DNA from: Cinnamomum chago
Lineage: Eukaryota; Streptophyta; Magnoliopsida; Laurales; Lauraceae
Length of the DNA: 64,000 bases
Assembly (NCBI GenBank): GCA_038049695.1
Contig: CP142452.1
Coordinates: forward strand, 73,413,501 to 73,477,500
Reading direction: 5' to 3'
Below, in pieces: positions 1 to 13,900 of the stretch. A model generated the notes under the pieces. That model ran no database searches. It was not told the origin of the DNA and saw only the letters and a list, made by a program, of their open reading frames with translations. Made by a program: the position numbers and the translations under genes. Position 1 is the first letter of the stretch. The number at the start of each line of letters is the position of its first letter.

Positions 1-2060
1 ATTGATTTTAAGTTAAGTGAGTGGCGGGAGTTTTGGTATCTGGGGGAGGGGTTTTTTTTTTTCTCTTTCTTTTTCCCTTACATGGATGTCAAACACATGA
101 AAGATTCCGTAGGTGTTAAGGAATTCTTTTCATAGGAAAGATGTCCTGGGTTGAAATTAATTTGTGCCTTCTGTGTACCTTAAAAGAATGAGATATGTGG
201 TTGTTATAAGTTTTTAATATATTTGTGCCTGTATTATCAAATAAAGAAAGGGTTGCAAAGCTTTTTTTCATATCAAGATTTGAAGATCTGCAAGTGAAAC
301 GCTTATATGCTTCATGTCCATCAAGCCGTTAGAAAAAAAGAGGGCCAATCCGATTCCCGACTCCAAATAGGATCACGTCCCGAAATCCACAATGGAAATT
401 TAATAGCCATTGGTCTCCAACCCATTGGTTCCTACCAACTATATAAAGATGATGAGTGGAGAGTTCCGACCCTCATATGCTTACACGCATAGGAAACTCA
501 TAAGTTTGTTTGGTAATTCTACTTATAGAGTCAAGTAAGGTAAAACCTCATTTCTAAAAAAAAAAAAAAAAATCCCATAAAAAACACTTTAATTTAAATT
601 TTCCCACCATATTTCTAAAAGAAAAAGTCAAAAAATAATCTCATTTCTCCACTAAAAGGCAAAAAAACTCAACTTTTCAATAAAAAAAAGTTAAAAAGAT
701 TCCATCACAAACAATTAAAAACAAAATACCATTATAACCTACTTATATTTTATTATTTATTCAAAATAACCTTTACTCCACTCAACTTTACAAGTAAAGC
801 CCCCACACAGGCAAGGCTCCCAATGGAGCATGTGAATTGAAATCCAAACCGTTTAAAAAATTAATTGGCCCCCAATAGTAAGGTATTGAATTATATTCCA
901 ATAAAAGAACAAATCCATTGGCCACTATCAAATTAATCAATTTAAAAAAGAAACATAATATTTTTCACACATTTGTAAGCTATCAATCTAACAATACATT
1001 TATCTTGGGCTGAAATCTTTTCCAAGGATTCATAAAAACAAATTATTATTTACTTTTAACAACTTAGATTTTCAATTAGCAGGCCCACTAATGAACCTTA
1101 CAAACTTCTCATGATCACTAATTTGTGCTTCGCACAGGGGTTTATGCTAGTGTATATATAAAAACCAATTATGGGGTTTCCTTGAACTACACTATAGACT
1201 ACTCACTCTTAGCAAAATGCTCAAAATGACACAGAATATCACATATTAGAAAGGTTTCAGTGCTTAATGTTAGGATATGTATAAATAAATTTCCTTCATA
1301 AGAAACCCAAATAAGGAAATGATAAAAAAAAAAAAAAGGAAAAATAACTTCTTGAAAGAAAACCAATAGGATTCCTTGAGCAATAAACGACTATTACCTG
1401 CTTGACTCTCCTTTCAGCATTCTCACCCCTTGGAAGAATTGTCTCCTTCATTTCTGTTCTTACCATTAACAACTAAAGATCGAAGGTCCATTGAAATTCA
1501 AGGCAGTTTGACTTCGATGCCTCTGGTTATTGGTGACTCTGTGATGCATCTTACCAGGAAAAGAAAAAGAGGATGAGGAGAAGAAGAGGAAGATAGATTA
1601 GGTTTTTGGGGAAGAGTTGTAAATACTTGGTACGGAGAGAAATTGAGAGAGAGGGGGATGGATGGGAATTTTAGATGGGGCCTAGTCTAGACGGGCCTTA
1701 TAATAGGTTTTTTTTCATGTCCATGGGGATGAACCTTGAATGTGGGTTAGCCCTAGTATGTTGCTACAATGCATCTGGCCGTGGGCGGCGCCACATTGAT
1801 CACAGCAGGATCAATTGAGATCTGAAAAAATATTTAAAAATATATTTTTTATGTCATGAATTGAACTTTTGGGGAGCGTTTAACCCTACTCAATTTAAGA
1901 GTTTCACCCCATTTAGCTAATTTTACAAATTTTCTTTGTTGCTGTGGTTGTGAACAAAAGTCACCATAAAATAGCCACTGTCTAAGTTAATAAGCCAACT
2001 GTCTACTAAAATAAATAAAGAATTAATGGTCCCACATTGCTGATATGCGGTCTAGCAACG
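1..2060. other. Upstream intergenic region, AT-rich
   Basis: I see no convincing gene here. The DNA is AT-rich with several A or T runs. The only open frame (about 307-492) shows no domain and no gene-like context. A Helitron-like 3' terminus lies at 1124-1150 and is listed separately. Confidence 0.6.
1124..1150 (+). mobile_element. Helitron-type 3' terminus (hairpin plus CTAG)
   Basis: A hairpin with stem TGTGC/GCACA and a 3-base loop (1124-1136) is followed after 10 bases by CTAG (1147-1150) and then a T. This matches the known 3' end of plant Helitrons: a short hairpin 10-12 bases before CTRR, inserted ahead of a T. The matching 5' TC end was not found with confidence, so the length of the element is unknown. 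It would be a non-autonomous copy within roughly the first 1.1 kb. Confidence 0.55.
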
Positions 2061-2068
2061 AGTTTTTA

Positions 2069-2350
2069 GAACTTAAAGGAATTAGTGATATTGTTAGAAA
2101 ATTAGTGGAGACAAAGAAGGATATCGTATACCAATTGGTTTATTTACTTTTAAAATTGAAGTTGATTTTACCCGTAGTGACTGTGCGGTAGAAAAAGTAT
2201 TTTCAACAATGAAGTATGTTAAAAACATGTTGCATAACCGAATTAGAGATCAATGGATGAATGATTGTTTGGTCACATATATTGAAAATGATGTGGTTGT
2301 TAATGTTGAAAATGAAGCTATTATGCAATGATTTCAACACATGAAAACCT
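2069..2350 (+). pseudogene. hAT transposase C-terminal (dimerisation domain) remnant
   Basis: Conceptual translation from 2069 gives a stretch ending in LVYLLLKLKLILPV. After a frameshift near 2185 it continues with VEKVFSTMKYVKN, DQWMNDCLVTYIEN and NEAIMQ. This order matches the hAT C-terminal dimerisation region of plant ZMYM1/TTF-type transposases. The frameshift, an in-frame TAG just before it and a TGA after IMQ show that it is dead. No N-terminal part or terminal repeats were found nearby. Confidence 0.75.
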
Positions 2351-2993
2351 GTTGATGGCAACTGTAGGAGTTATTTGGATTAAGAACTATTATTAACAAT
2401 GTATTAAGAATTCTATTTATTTTTTTAGAATTCAATATTACTTTTGTCGGATTATCGAAAATAAATAATTTGAAAATTTTATATTATACTAGTGAAATTA
2501 TCGAAAATAGATGACAAATGTTAATAAAAGAGAAAATAAATTTATTTGATTTACAGATAATAAATCTATTATTGACCCACTGACTTAAATATCTAAAGCC
2601 GCTGGCCCGCTGCTGCATATGGCTTGTTCGCCGTATAAATGTGATACAATGCACGATAAACGAAAGTCTTTTAAAAATATATCTATAATATAAGATACAA
2701 GGAAAAGAGTTGCCCGTATTCTTTTTCTCCTTTGTTTTTTTCGTTCATTTTCTTCATCACTGCTCGTTATAGTTTCCAACATTTGTTCTATTTCTTCTTT
2801 AAGAAAGTCAAAATCATCGATTTAATAGTGAGGATAGGAATAGGGTAAAGTAAACCGACCTATGACAGCTCTATGGGACCCAGTCACCAGATATATATAT
2901 ATAAAAAGAAAGGCAAGGCAAGGCTTCGGAACCCGTACGCATCCAACCCTCCATCACGAGGACGCGTCGGACACAGCCCCCCTCACATTTCGA

Positions 2994-3127
2994 CACGTGC
3001 CCCCACGCCCTTTAGACGGATGCAAACCTATTTATGTTCCTCTCTTTAATTCCCCTCTTCTTCCTCTCTCAAGTCCGCACTCTCTCTCTTCTTCTTCTCC
3101 TGTCTCTCTCTCTCTCTCAAACCCTAA
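2994..3127 (+). promoter_or_regulatory. TFIIA-L core promoter: G-box, TATA-like box, CT-rich leader, telo-box
   Basis: CACGTG at 2994-2999 is a G-box core. TATTTATG at 3029-3036 is the better placed TATA candidate; a longer TATATATATATAAAA run at 2891-2906 is the alternative. A CT-rich leader follows. At 3119-3127 is AAACCCTAA, the telo-box found in the 5' regions of many plant housekeeping and translation genes. If TATTTATG is used, transcription would start near 3060 and the telo-box would lie in the 5' leader. The transcription start is inferred. Confidence 0.5.
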
Positions 3128-3167
3128 TCGTCTCTCTCACCCTCTGCAAATCCCTCTCGACCGCCCC

Positions 3168-3278
3168 ATGCTTTTACCCTCCAATCCCACCAAATTTACC
3201 TCCCTGCCACTCTCCTCATCTCTCTATACCCCTTCCTCTCCTCCTCCTCCTCCCCAGCAGATCCTCACCGTCCGATAA
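3168..3278 (+). other. Upstream ORF with TAATG stop/start overlap
   Basis: An ATG at 3168 opens a 36-codon frame rich in Ser, Pro and Leu with a run of five prolines near its end. Its TAA stop (3276-3278) shares its last A with the ATG of the TFIIA large subunit. If this ATG is in the mRNA, ribosomes finishing the uORF would stop exactly on the main start, a layout that favours reinitiation. The reading-frame arrangement is seen directly; translation is inferred. Confidence 0.5.
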
Positions 3279-4060
3279 TGGCGTCAACTACAGGCGTCTC
3301 CTCCGTCTACGTCCACGTCATCGGGGATGTCATCACCAAGGTACGCGATGATTTCCTCGGTGTCGGCGCCGGAGAGAATGTCCTCAACGAGCTTCAAGGG
3401 GTAATTGTAATTTCGCACTTCTCATTTCTAGGGTTTTCGTGGTTTTTTTTTTTTGGGGGCATTTCCTTATCTAGGATTTCTAGGGTTTTGATTTTTTGTT
3501 CGTTTATTGTGTTTTTTTGGGTCGTTTCTAGCTTTGGGAGATGAAAATGATGCAATGTGGAGCGATCTGTGGTCCGATTGATAGGACATCTGTACCTAAA
3601 GCTTCAGGACAGATCCCGCCAGTGCACGATCTGAATGTGCCTTATGAAGGGCCAGAAGAGTATGAAACTCCTACGGCCGAGATGCTGTTTCCGCCGGTAA
3701 TCTCTAGTTTTTTTTTTTTTTTTTTTTTTCTTTCTATGACACATGGATTTGGATTCTTGATTGATGGTGCATATTGGGTTTTCATGGAATCACAGTTGGT
3801 TTGGAATATTGGGGTAGAATGGATGATTTTCCATTTTAAGCTTTTGCTGTGATTTTGGAGTGGAGTTCAAATTGGGAATCAGATTGGGCAGGATCACATT
3901 TTTTCAATTTAATGTGATTTTTTATTCTTGGGCTGCCCCAAGTCCTTAAATTGAACAATCCATGTTACTAGAATAACCAGTCCAACTATGTTATCTTCTA
4001 ATTCAATCAGCTGTAGTTGCTTATCACAAGTTATTGATTGCAATATGTACATAGTCATTT

Positions 4061-4118
<58 letters not shown>

Positions 4119-4922
4119 CCATTTGTATTTGTTTCACTATGTATGTTTGGGTGGTTCTTTTTTAATATTATCGTATATTTGACTGATTGTCTCTGTAATT
4201 TTTTTTCTTTTTGTCTTGGGTTGTACTTGTGGGGTTTTAATGGATTTTAATGTGGGTTTCCTTTGCAGACACCTATGCAGACCCCCATTCAGACTCCTTT
4301 ACCTGGAATCGAGAATTCCCTATATCAACTTCCTGGTGGAAGTGGTGATTTTGCTCCTGTGCATGATAATAGGAGTGTAGATGGAAGGCCCAGTCCTTAT
4401 ATGGTATGTGCACTGTGAGTTAGCGTTTTTTTTTTTTTTTAAATATAATTTTCATGGTGTGTTTGGAAATTTCATTGTTGTATTTTTAATGCCTTTTTAC
4501 TGGCTGGGAAAGGTTTAGAATGCTTTGGAGTGCAAGAATATGTGTTTGAGCTGTTCTTAAGGTCAAAGGGTGCATTTGCAGTTTTGCACGTAACTTATAC
4601 TCTACGCAATGGGATTTGAATATTAGAGCAGAATGTCTAGGTAGCTGTTTGTTTGTGTTTTGGGCAGTATGGGAACTGGAAATCATTAATGAGCTAGGTG
4701 ATATTGTTCTCTCAACTTTGTGTTCTGAGACAATATTTCCAATAAGTGATATTGTACCCATATTGTATTCAGTTTTTTGACAGAAGAAAGTCAAGAAACA
4801 AGCCCAACTGAGAGAAGCTCAAAGAAAAGAAGAAAGAGAGCAATTTTGTATTCTAGTTTTAATGTTGAGCCTTATGCATATATAGAGAGATTAATATACT
4901 TCTACTGTTTTTTTTTCAAATA

Positions 4923-4953
<31 letters not shown>

Positions 4954-7900
4954 CTATCTCTCTCTGAATGGTAACATGACTCTAACCTGCAATGTTGTGG
5001 TAATGAGAAAGAGCACCTTTCAACTGTTGCATGAGCTCTTTCCCACTATGTTCAAACCTCAAGCACAGACTCTTGGCTTTTTAGTTTTATGAAGTATGGG
5101 ACTGCGATTATTTATTTATTTTTATAAATGAATGATGTAATCAATCAGAAAGAAAACTTTCTGATATTCCATATTTCTTCGCAGCAAGCATCTTCACCTT
5201 GGACGAATCAAAGACCTCTTGGTGTGGATGTTAATGTTGGTACGTTTAATGGGCATTAAAAAAACTGATGAGCATATGATAGTTTCCCTAGCTTTGGGAT
5301 ATTTATAAATAGAATTCGTTGGTACTTCTTTACATGGTTGATGAGTGTTATGGCTTATTTATTTCATAGCTTATGTGGAAGGACGGGATGAAGTGGATAG
5401 AGGAGCCCCTCATAAACCCTTGACACAGGTGTTATATTCTTCACTCCACTATTTTTTCATGTCTCATTCTTTTAGCTCATTTACTCTGGAATATTGGTGG
5501 GTGTTTTGAAGATCATAATCTAAGGAGCATTTTTTTTTTGCCTTTTTATGATGTTCTGTAACTAAGGATTATGGTAATTTTTTGCACTTGTTTAGATATT
5601 TGTAGGGTGATGATTCCTTTTTGCTTTCTTTGACCAAACGATTTTATTGTCACGGAGGTAGAAGGTTTTAGGGTTATACGTATTGATGTTCGGTTCAAAT
5701 TGCTAGGACTTTTTCATGATTGCTTCTGGCAAGAGGAAGCGAGAAGATTTTCCTTCACATGTTAACCAAGGTGGATACATACCACAGCAGGATGGAGCTG
5801 GAGATGATGCTGCATCAGATGTTTTTGATCTGGAGGTATGTCATCACTTACATTTTGCATGCCTTTGTCCACTTTATATTCTCATCTTTTAATTGATTTC
5901 ATCACTTGTTGGTGACATTGAGTGTTTTGGTGGAGGATTATATGTTTATACTGTCCTGATCCCTTGCAAAATTGTAGTTTCTTGATCTCCATTATTTGTA
6001 CACTTATAATAAGGATGGAAGAATGTCCTTACAGTCGGTACTCACAACCCAATGTCAATGACCCATGCAATTGATTACTGCACCCCCCTATATGGATGAG
6101 GAACTGAGGATTGCTTGATGGTCTCATGGATCTCGAAGATCATGAACCATCTATTTGCATTTTAAAAACACATAGTTAAATTAGATACAACGATGTTCTA
6201 TAAAACTCCTGAAAATCGAGGGTCTCTGAATCAATGTTTTATAAAACAAGCTAAGCGAACTGATTGGCTCAGTTTTAGCTTGGCTTGGACATTAAACAAG
6301 CCACCTTGAGCTTGAGCTTAGCCTAGCTTGGGCTTTGTTTAAATTAAGTTGTGCCAGGCTTGATACCAATAGAACGTTCTCTAGCTTGAGCATAGGTTTG
6401 ATGAGAAATCAAGCCCAGCTAAGCAATGCTTCAGCTCGGCTTGACAATGCATATAAGTTATCAAGTTTGAGCTCTAGTGAAGCGCAATTGAAACCATATT
6501 AGATTATCCTTAGCACCACTTACATGAGCACCATTGGAGCACTACTATGTGGGGTCCATCATCGGAGCTTCACTATACATGGGCGAGAAACAACATAAAC
6601 AAAAAATTATTGGATATTAGGAGGTGCAGACTTGAAGGCATTAAAGATCATAGTGACTTTAGTGTAAACAAATATGAAATATGGCAGGATAGATATATTT
6701 TTGGTGGTTAATAAGGTTAGTAATATAGTATTGTTGTGAGGACATGATTATTTCTGATGTTATTGTGTATTATAACCATTAAGTTATTTTTCAAAGAGCT
6801 GTAAATGATGTTAATTTATATATATGTAGTAGTATACCCTGATTAAATTGATTTTTGAAAATTTTAAACTCATTATATTCACAATTTTTTTTTTTTTTTT
6901 GTAGTGAATATATACTTAAAAAAATATACTCACCGAGCAGGTTTGAGCCCCTTAATAAGCCAAGCTTGAGTCAAGCCTACTAACAAGTTGAGCTTGAGCT
7001 GACCCTTGTTTTGACCTTGGCTTGTGAGACAAGCCGAGCTTGATCTTGAGCCTAATTGAGCTGAGCCAAGCTGGCTCGAATTGTTGACATCATAATTTTT
7101 GGGCTTCTTGCCTGTAAAATTGGACCATCATTTCAATTACTTTGGTCAATAAAACAGGGGTCGATGAAGGCCTGACATATATGAGGTTTAGCGCTCAATA
7201 AAATATACACTCTTTATATGCTTGCTGCCCCACACCGTATAATTCATTCCCCAGTGGTTTTGTTGGATAAAAATATACAGTGTCATAAGTGTGTATTAAA
7301 TTTTTTTATTAGCTTTCCTCATGTGGATTAATAACAACTGAACTAGTTGAAAAGAATGTAACTTTTGTATAAGATTTGAGGCATCACAAAATGACTTCTA
7401 TATAATGGTGCTTTATGGGGTGATGCTAAGATGTCTTTTGAGAAGAAATTCAATCTAAAGCTCTAAACTGCTCCCATAAAGAATATATTATCATCAAATT
7501 GTTATCCATCAATTTGGGTCGGCTAGGAGAGTTATGAAATAAAACCTTATCTATAAAACATGGGAGAAATGCTCTCTCTCTCTCTCTATATATATATATA
7601 TCTATCTATCTATCTATCTAGCTATTTGTCTCCTGCTTTATTTCTCTCTCTCTAAGCGTGGGTGTGAAAGGGATCACATGAAACTGTGAAAGGCATGTGT
7701 ACCACTCTACATAGGGATTTCTAAAGTCCTCTGCATAACCTTATACAAACACGTCTAAGATAATTGGGGATACTCTCTGGTTATTGTGTGGTAAGTGCTG
7801 GTTATGCTACATCCATTTCAATCAATTCTTTATCATGGGTCTAATATCTTTACTTTCTCAATCTATTAGGGCACCATCATGCCCCTTCACCCTATTTAAA

Positions 7901-10900
7901 GCCAAGTTTTTAGTAAATCCACTTGCTTTGACATGTCTTTCTCCCTTTCTTAGGGCCATCAAAGGGCGAGGCCAGGGTCAGCCCTTACCCTACCCTCACA
8001 TGTGCGGGCTGGTCCTAGGTCGAGCCAAAGCCCTTGGCTTCCATGGCGGCATATGATACATAAGCCCTTACCTCACCCTCAAGGGCTAGGGCCAAAAGAA
8101 AAAGAAACTTTCTTTTTAAAAAGTATATATGTATACATATACATATATAATTTTTTTCCTACACCATGGCCGAGTTCATGCCATTTTTACTGCTGATAGA
8201 ACTTCTTTTCAATGATAATGAACTTGAAAGCAAAAATATTCACAAGCTATAATCAAAGAAAAGTGATGTGACAGAAAATGATACAAATTATTTGAATCTA
8301 CATATATAATATTCGACATGAATCAGAATAAGAGCATCTTGATACATAGCAAGCATACACACAAAAAAAAAAAAAAGGAAAAAAGAAAAAGAAAGTTTTT
8401 TCTTCTGATGCATTGCAAATTAATATTGGATAAGCATCCATGTTTACTTATATATATATATATGTCCGGATGATGTCATGCTTTGTTTTAAACGCTTTCT
8501 TGGAATCTAATCCAAGAAATGTGGGTCTCTGACCCCAAATAAGCTTTGAGTAATTGTTGGTATTTGAAAGGAGTATTTGGCTAAAATTGTGGAAACCTTC
8601 AAGTTTACCATCCACCCATTTCTATGATCTGAAAATGAGTTGTGCAGGAAATCTGTCCTGTTTCTGATAATTATAAATGTCAGTTGGAGATGGCATCATT
8701 CTGTGTTATAATAACGAGTGATGGTGATACTGAGGATGTGAATCCATAGTTCTTCCAACATTACTTTGGCATTCAACTTGATTATAGAGGCCTTTCATCT
8801 TATTTTCAATAAATCCCAGTTTGATATTTATTCAAAAGACTATGGGCTATAGCTATTTATGTTTGTGGGCTTACTTTATTTTGCTTACCTCAATCCTCTA
8901 TTGGCCTGAATGTCCCACAGGCAGATGGGAGGGAAACACAATAATCTAGTGAGTGTAACCCATATGATGTAGATTGTTACGAGAAGAGCATGATTCCATA
9001 TGATGCAATTCACATATTATAAATATTTGCCATGGATCTGATGTAGATTACCACCAATAATACCCACAGAACTTAGGACACTGACAACACATGAGGTGAT
9101 TCACAAAATTATGAATGTTAGACATGGCATATTAGGTCATTGTGTCTGAGATGGAAAATAAATAGCTCAAGTTAGAGAATAGTAAAATAACCTCATCATG
9201 AAAGGTTTCATGATTATTACCAAACTCCTGTTGTTGAGATCACACCTTCATTTGGTTCGATGGATTATTAGAACTCGATAGTTGACACAACTAGCAGTGA
9301 AGATTTCCTCATCCCTGAGAATCAGTAAGGCTAGGGTTTCAAAGTTACCAGTCACCGTGAAGCAGAAGGGTATTGCTATCAGTTACATATATAACTGTTA
9401 TAGGCAATGCGTATTTAGGTCATAGTTTCAATTCCATCTGCCACATGAGTATTTGTGCCAGTTTTTACATTTTATTGCCAGTCCCAAGCCTTAATAAAGG
9501 AGGAGGGTTGTATTAGGGTTGCTTGACCGGCCAACATAAAACTTTTGTCACAACCCAAATATTTATATACATATATTAATGGACAATGAGCTGGGCTGGG
9601 CTAGAGAAAGGGAAGACAAATTAATTGTCACCACCATGCAAAAGGGTATTTCTATCATTTACATGCTTTTCAAAATTGGACCGACCTTATCTTGGGGCTT
9701 TGTGACAAGAACAGCAGCCTCACTTTTGTGGGATTTGACGGCCAGGCCAAGCCCCCTTGTCAAAGGCTGAATTTGACAGCCCTACTTTTCATCCAATGTC
9801 TTTAATAGTCTCCCTCTTCTCCTCATTCCTTAAATTTGTAAACCTTCAGTTTGTCTTACTAGAGCTGATTTTAGCTTTCTATAGGTGTACTGGAACCATC
9901 TCAAATGATTTCTGTAATCTATATCTTCTGTATCAACTACTGTGTTTCTCTTATGTATGTATTTCTTAATTTTATGTACAAACAATAGATGAAATGTTAC
10001 GATTCTAATTCAATCTCCGCAGCTGAAGAACACGTATAGATCATTCTTTGTTTGAAAATCAAAGCTTAAGTGCAATGCTTGCTTAAATTGTGGTGAAGTC
10101 ATCTACTTTTTTTTTTGGAAAAAGGATCGACTATTCACATTTATTCAGTAGCTTTTTTCTCCATTACATATGGACAAGCTCTTTTGTAATTGAAGGATGG
10201 CTTTGTAGTTTACATTATATATCAACTTTTAAACTTGTTCACATCATAGTTCAAATTTGTGGTCGCAATTGACCCTAAAAGCCAATATGTACATGGCCAC
10301 TGTGGCGCATCACAATTTGAGATTTTGTCCAAAAACAAAAATAAAAAATGAAAATGAAACAATTAAAAAAATCTAGAATATTGGAAAATGTTTGACTCTT
10401 TTTTTTTTCCAATTAGGACTCATTATAAAAGCTATTATTTGTTGAAAAAAATCTAGAATATTGAAAATGTTTTGACTCCCTTTTTTTTTTTTTTCAATTA
10501 TGACTCATTAGGAAAGCTATTTGTTGCTGAAGTCAGATATGCTTTGTATCATTCTTTTGTCAAAAATTGTTCAATTTGTTCAAATTTGATAACTGATTGA
10601 AATATGTTTGATAAAACTTGTAAAAGTATTAATAAAAAAACCATATGGTATGCAATAAAAGTAAATGTATGCTGCCGATAACTTTTTAAAAAACTAGTTT
10701 ATTTATTTGCATGAAATCAACAATATGTAAATTTGACACTTATGAATTAAAAGTTTAAAACATAACTACATAACAATAAGTTTAAAACATCACTACATAA
10801 CAATTTGGAGAATCTTTCTAGGAGTGAGAATTTACTTGGATGGATGAAGATGAGTATCATGGAGCACATTGTGCAGGCTGCATATCATCACCATCATTGT

Positions 10901-13900
10901 TTTTGCCTCAGTGATGGTAATAATACTTATGAAAGAATCCATATGAATAATACTCTTATTCCTGTGATTACTTGGGCTCATTATCACTTTCCTTTTCTCA
11001 ACTCCATCTCCTTCTCTTAATGAAATTTCTTTCCATTTTATTTTTTTCCCTTTCCAGACCACTTTATTATTGGTCAAACCATCACTTCCTTCTTTGCCAT
11101 TTGGGTTTCATCAGGAAAATTCAAAATCGATAAATCTATAATCTATGTAGAACTGTAAGGCTCTGTCCTTGAAATACTTCACTTTCCAGATGGACTGACC
11201 ATTCTCAACCGTTTAAGCAAAGGAAAGAAAAAGGTATAATATTGTCTTATCAGATTTATCCTTAAATTAAAAATATGATTTTTCTTCTTAATATATATGA
11301 TAACTATAGCATGGTAAAAAACACACATCTATATCATTCCTTTGTTTGAAACTGTGTCCTTCATGTATCCTCACATACCCATTTTGTCATCCCTTAACCA
11401 TGGAACCCATAACTCCTTAAGATGGCTACCGCTGATTGTAACAATGTGAGCAAATCGACAACCATAATTTCTCATCTTGTGATTTTTTTCTGTATTAATA
11501 TATAGAAGCTATACTGTATACCTCTACTGTAACAAAAAGAAAGCTAGGAAACAAAGAGCCAACCTATAGAGATCCCAAGCCCTGACCCACAAGAGGAAGA
11601 ACAATCACAAAATTACAAATGGAACACATTCAGCAGCAGTTGAGGGCAAGAGACTTGCCCTTTGGAAAGGCAGACAGCTTCAGTATTAGCATTGCGATTA
11701 ATGTGAGAGGAGACTTGAAGGCTTCTGACAAGATCCAAAATTTCATCTGCAACAGCAGCCAGCTTCCAAGGGGCTTTAGCTTTACCGTAACCCCAGCGGA
11801 TGGCACACGAGTCCCCCTCAATAATTAACTATTTGAGATATAAAAGATGACCTTCTCGAAGGCCAGTCCTAAGAGCCAACAATTCAGCTTCATTGGACGA
11901 ACAAGTTCCCGTAGGTCCCGAAAAGGATAGAACAGTAAAACCCACATCATTCTGAATAATACCTCCCACACCAACCAACCTCGGATTACAATAGGCAGTA
12001 CCATCGAAATTAAATTCCAGGCCATCTGGGGAGGCAGAACCCAACGGTGGATAGCACCAAACACAGCCGGGGAAGAAAAGGCCACCTCTTTCCAGTTCCT
12101 CGAGATTGTATCCACAGGGAAATCTCAAAAATCAGGGAAGTTAGGAGACCCACAATGCCACAAGGAGCCTAACCTTGTCTTTAACCAGAAGTACCTAATT
12201 GGAGACTTTTGAGTCCCAGTTGTTGAGCATTTTGAGAGGAAGTTGTCCATGTGGAGGAGGAATTACCTCTCTTTAGTGGGAAGATGATGAAGGCATCTGT
12301 TTCTAATTTTCATATGCACTGTCTTTTCTTCTGATGCTGATGGTGGTTAGGGAGAAATTGGACCATATTAGAAGGGATTTCTTATGGGAAAGGTGTGATG
12401 ATAGAAAGAAACTGCCCTTGATGAAAATGGTGTGATGTATCAAGCCAACGCGGTTTGGGTTTGGGAGTTTGGAGTTAAAAATTGGGCCTTGTTATACAAA
12501 TGGTGGTGGAGATTTGGAGATAACATGGAAGCTTTGTGGAGAAGGGTTATTGAATCAAAATATGGTGAGGATGGGTGAGGTTGGTTTCCTAGTAGTGTCC
12601 TTAGGCATTGAGTGCCAGATTTGTGGGGTTAAATTTTTTGAGGTAGGGGATGTCTCTATTGTTGTGTCCTTGAGAATGGAGTGGGTTTTGAAGTGGAGGA
12701 GGGAAACAGAGTCCAATGTTGGGTTGATGATTGGTTGGGGATGGGTCTTTTGCCTCTTTCTTTTCCTAGGCTGTTACAGTGTTGTCCAATAAATTATCTT
12801 CTATCAAAGATTGTTATGTGTGGAAGTGGGAATTGTTTCATGGGATGTGGCTTTTAAGAAGCCATGTCAGATCTTGGAGTATGAGTTGTCGTTGAGTTTG
12901 AGTGCTAATTTTTTTTATTTGCAGGGAAGAGTCGGACACCTGCATTTGAAAGCCATGTCCTTTTGGTGCATTTTCTTCAATATCTTTGTACAAAGAGTGG
13001 GTAGAGGTGCTGCCTACCCAGCCCCCTAGCTTGCATGTTTGGTTGGGAATTCGGATTTGATGCGGGGGCAAAATCGAAGTGTTTAGAGGATCTATAACCA
13101 TAAATCAGGACCCAAAGTATATAGATCCATTTGATTGACCAAATGAGGTCTCAATCCACCTTTTTCAGGGCCTGATCAAGTGGAAAGACCTAATATCCAA
13201 ATTGAATGGTTCAAATAGGTCCAAGCTGAAATTATTGATTATTATTAAAGGATCAAAACAGTCCCTTAAAAGGTGGAAATATCCAGAAACACACACATCT
13301 TCATTCTCTCTTGATTCGATTGTGTTTAGAGACTCTTCTTATTTAAGTGCAATCAAGACTCATTAATTGAGAAAGCTGTTATGCTTAATAGGGATTTAAG
13401 GGTTTTGAATTGATCACTTGCCATATGGGATCCATTGAATGAAAAAACCACGAGTAGTCCAAATCAGCCCCCGTAGAAATCCTCCACACAAATCGTCCAA
13501 GGCGCTCCACATACTGCTACAACCTGCCGATCTCAAGCTCAGGATGATAGATTCTTATCTTATTAGTATTAGGGTCATTTAAGTAAGGTTTTCTTATTTA
13601 TCATGATGTAAGATCATTGGCTTAGATTTATTTTAGGGCTTTAAACATTTCAAGTCTTATTTAAAGCTTGCTGTATGGACGTACTACTCTAGTTTTGATT
13701 TGTCTTTCGTATGTTTTTAATAGAAAATTGCTTTGAGCACTTTCTTCTTCTTTATTCTTCCTTGGTTGAGTACCTCCCATTGGATTGAAGATCTATGGTG
13801 AATTTTCGCGATCAATTGTAATCGAATCTACTTTTCTCCTTGTTTAATCTCTGGAGAGGTTTCTCTACGGAGGCCATTTCAAATATATGTTATCTTTATA

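Noticed and set aside
3034..3351. Open frame across the TFIIA leader and exon 1
   Set aside because: It comes from the CT-rich leader and is out of frame with the conserved TFIIA protein.
12469..12792. 107-codon plus-strand open frame
   Set aside because: It lies in the LINE RT tail but in a different frame from the recognisable RT residues.
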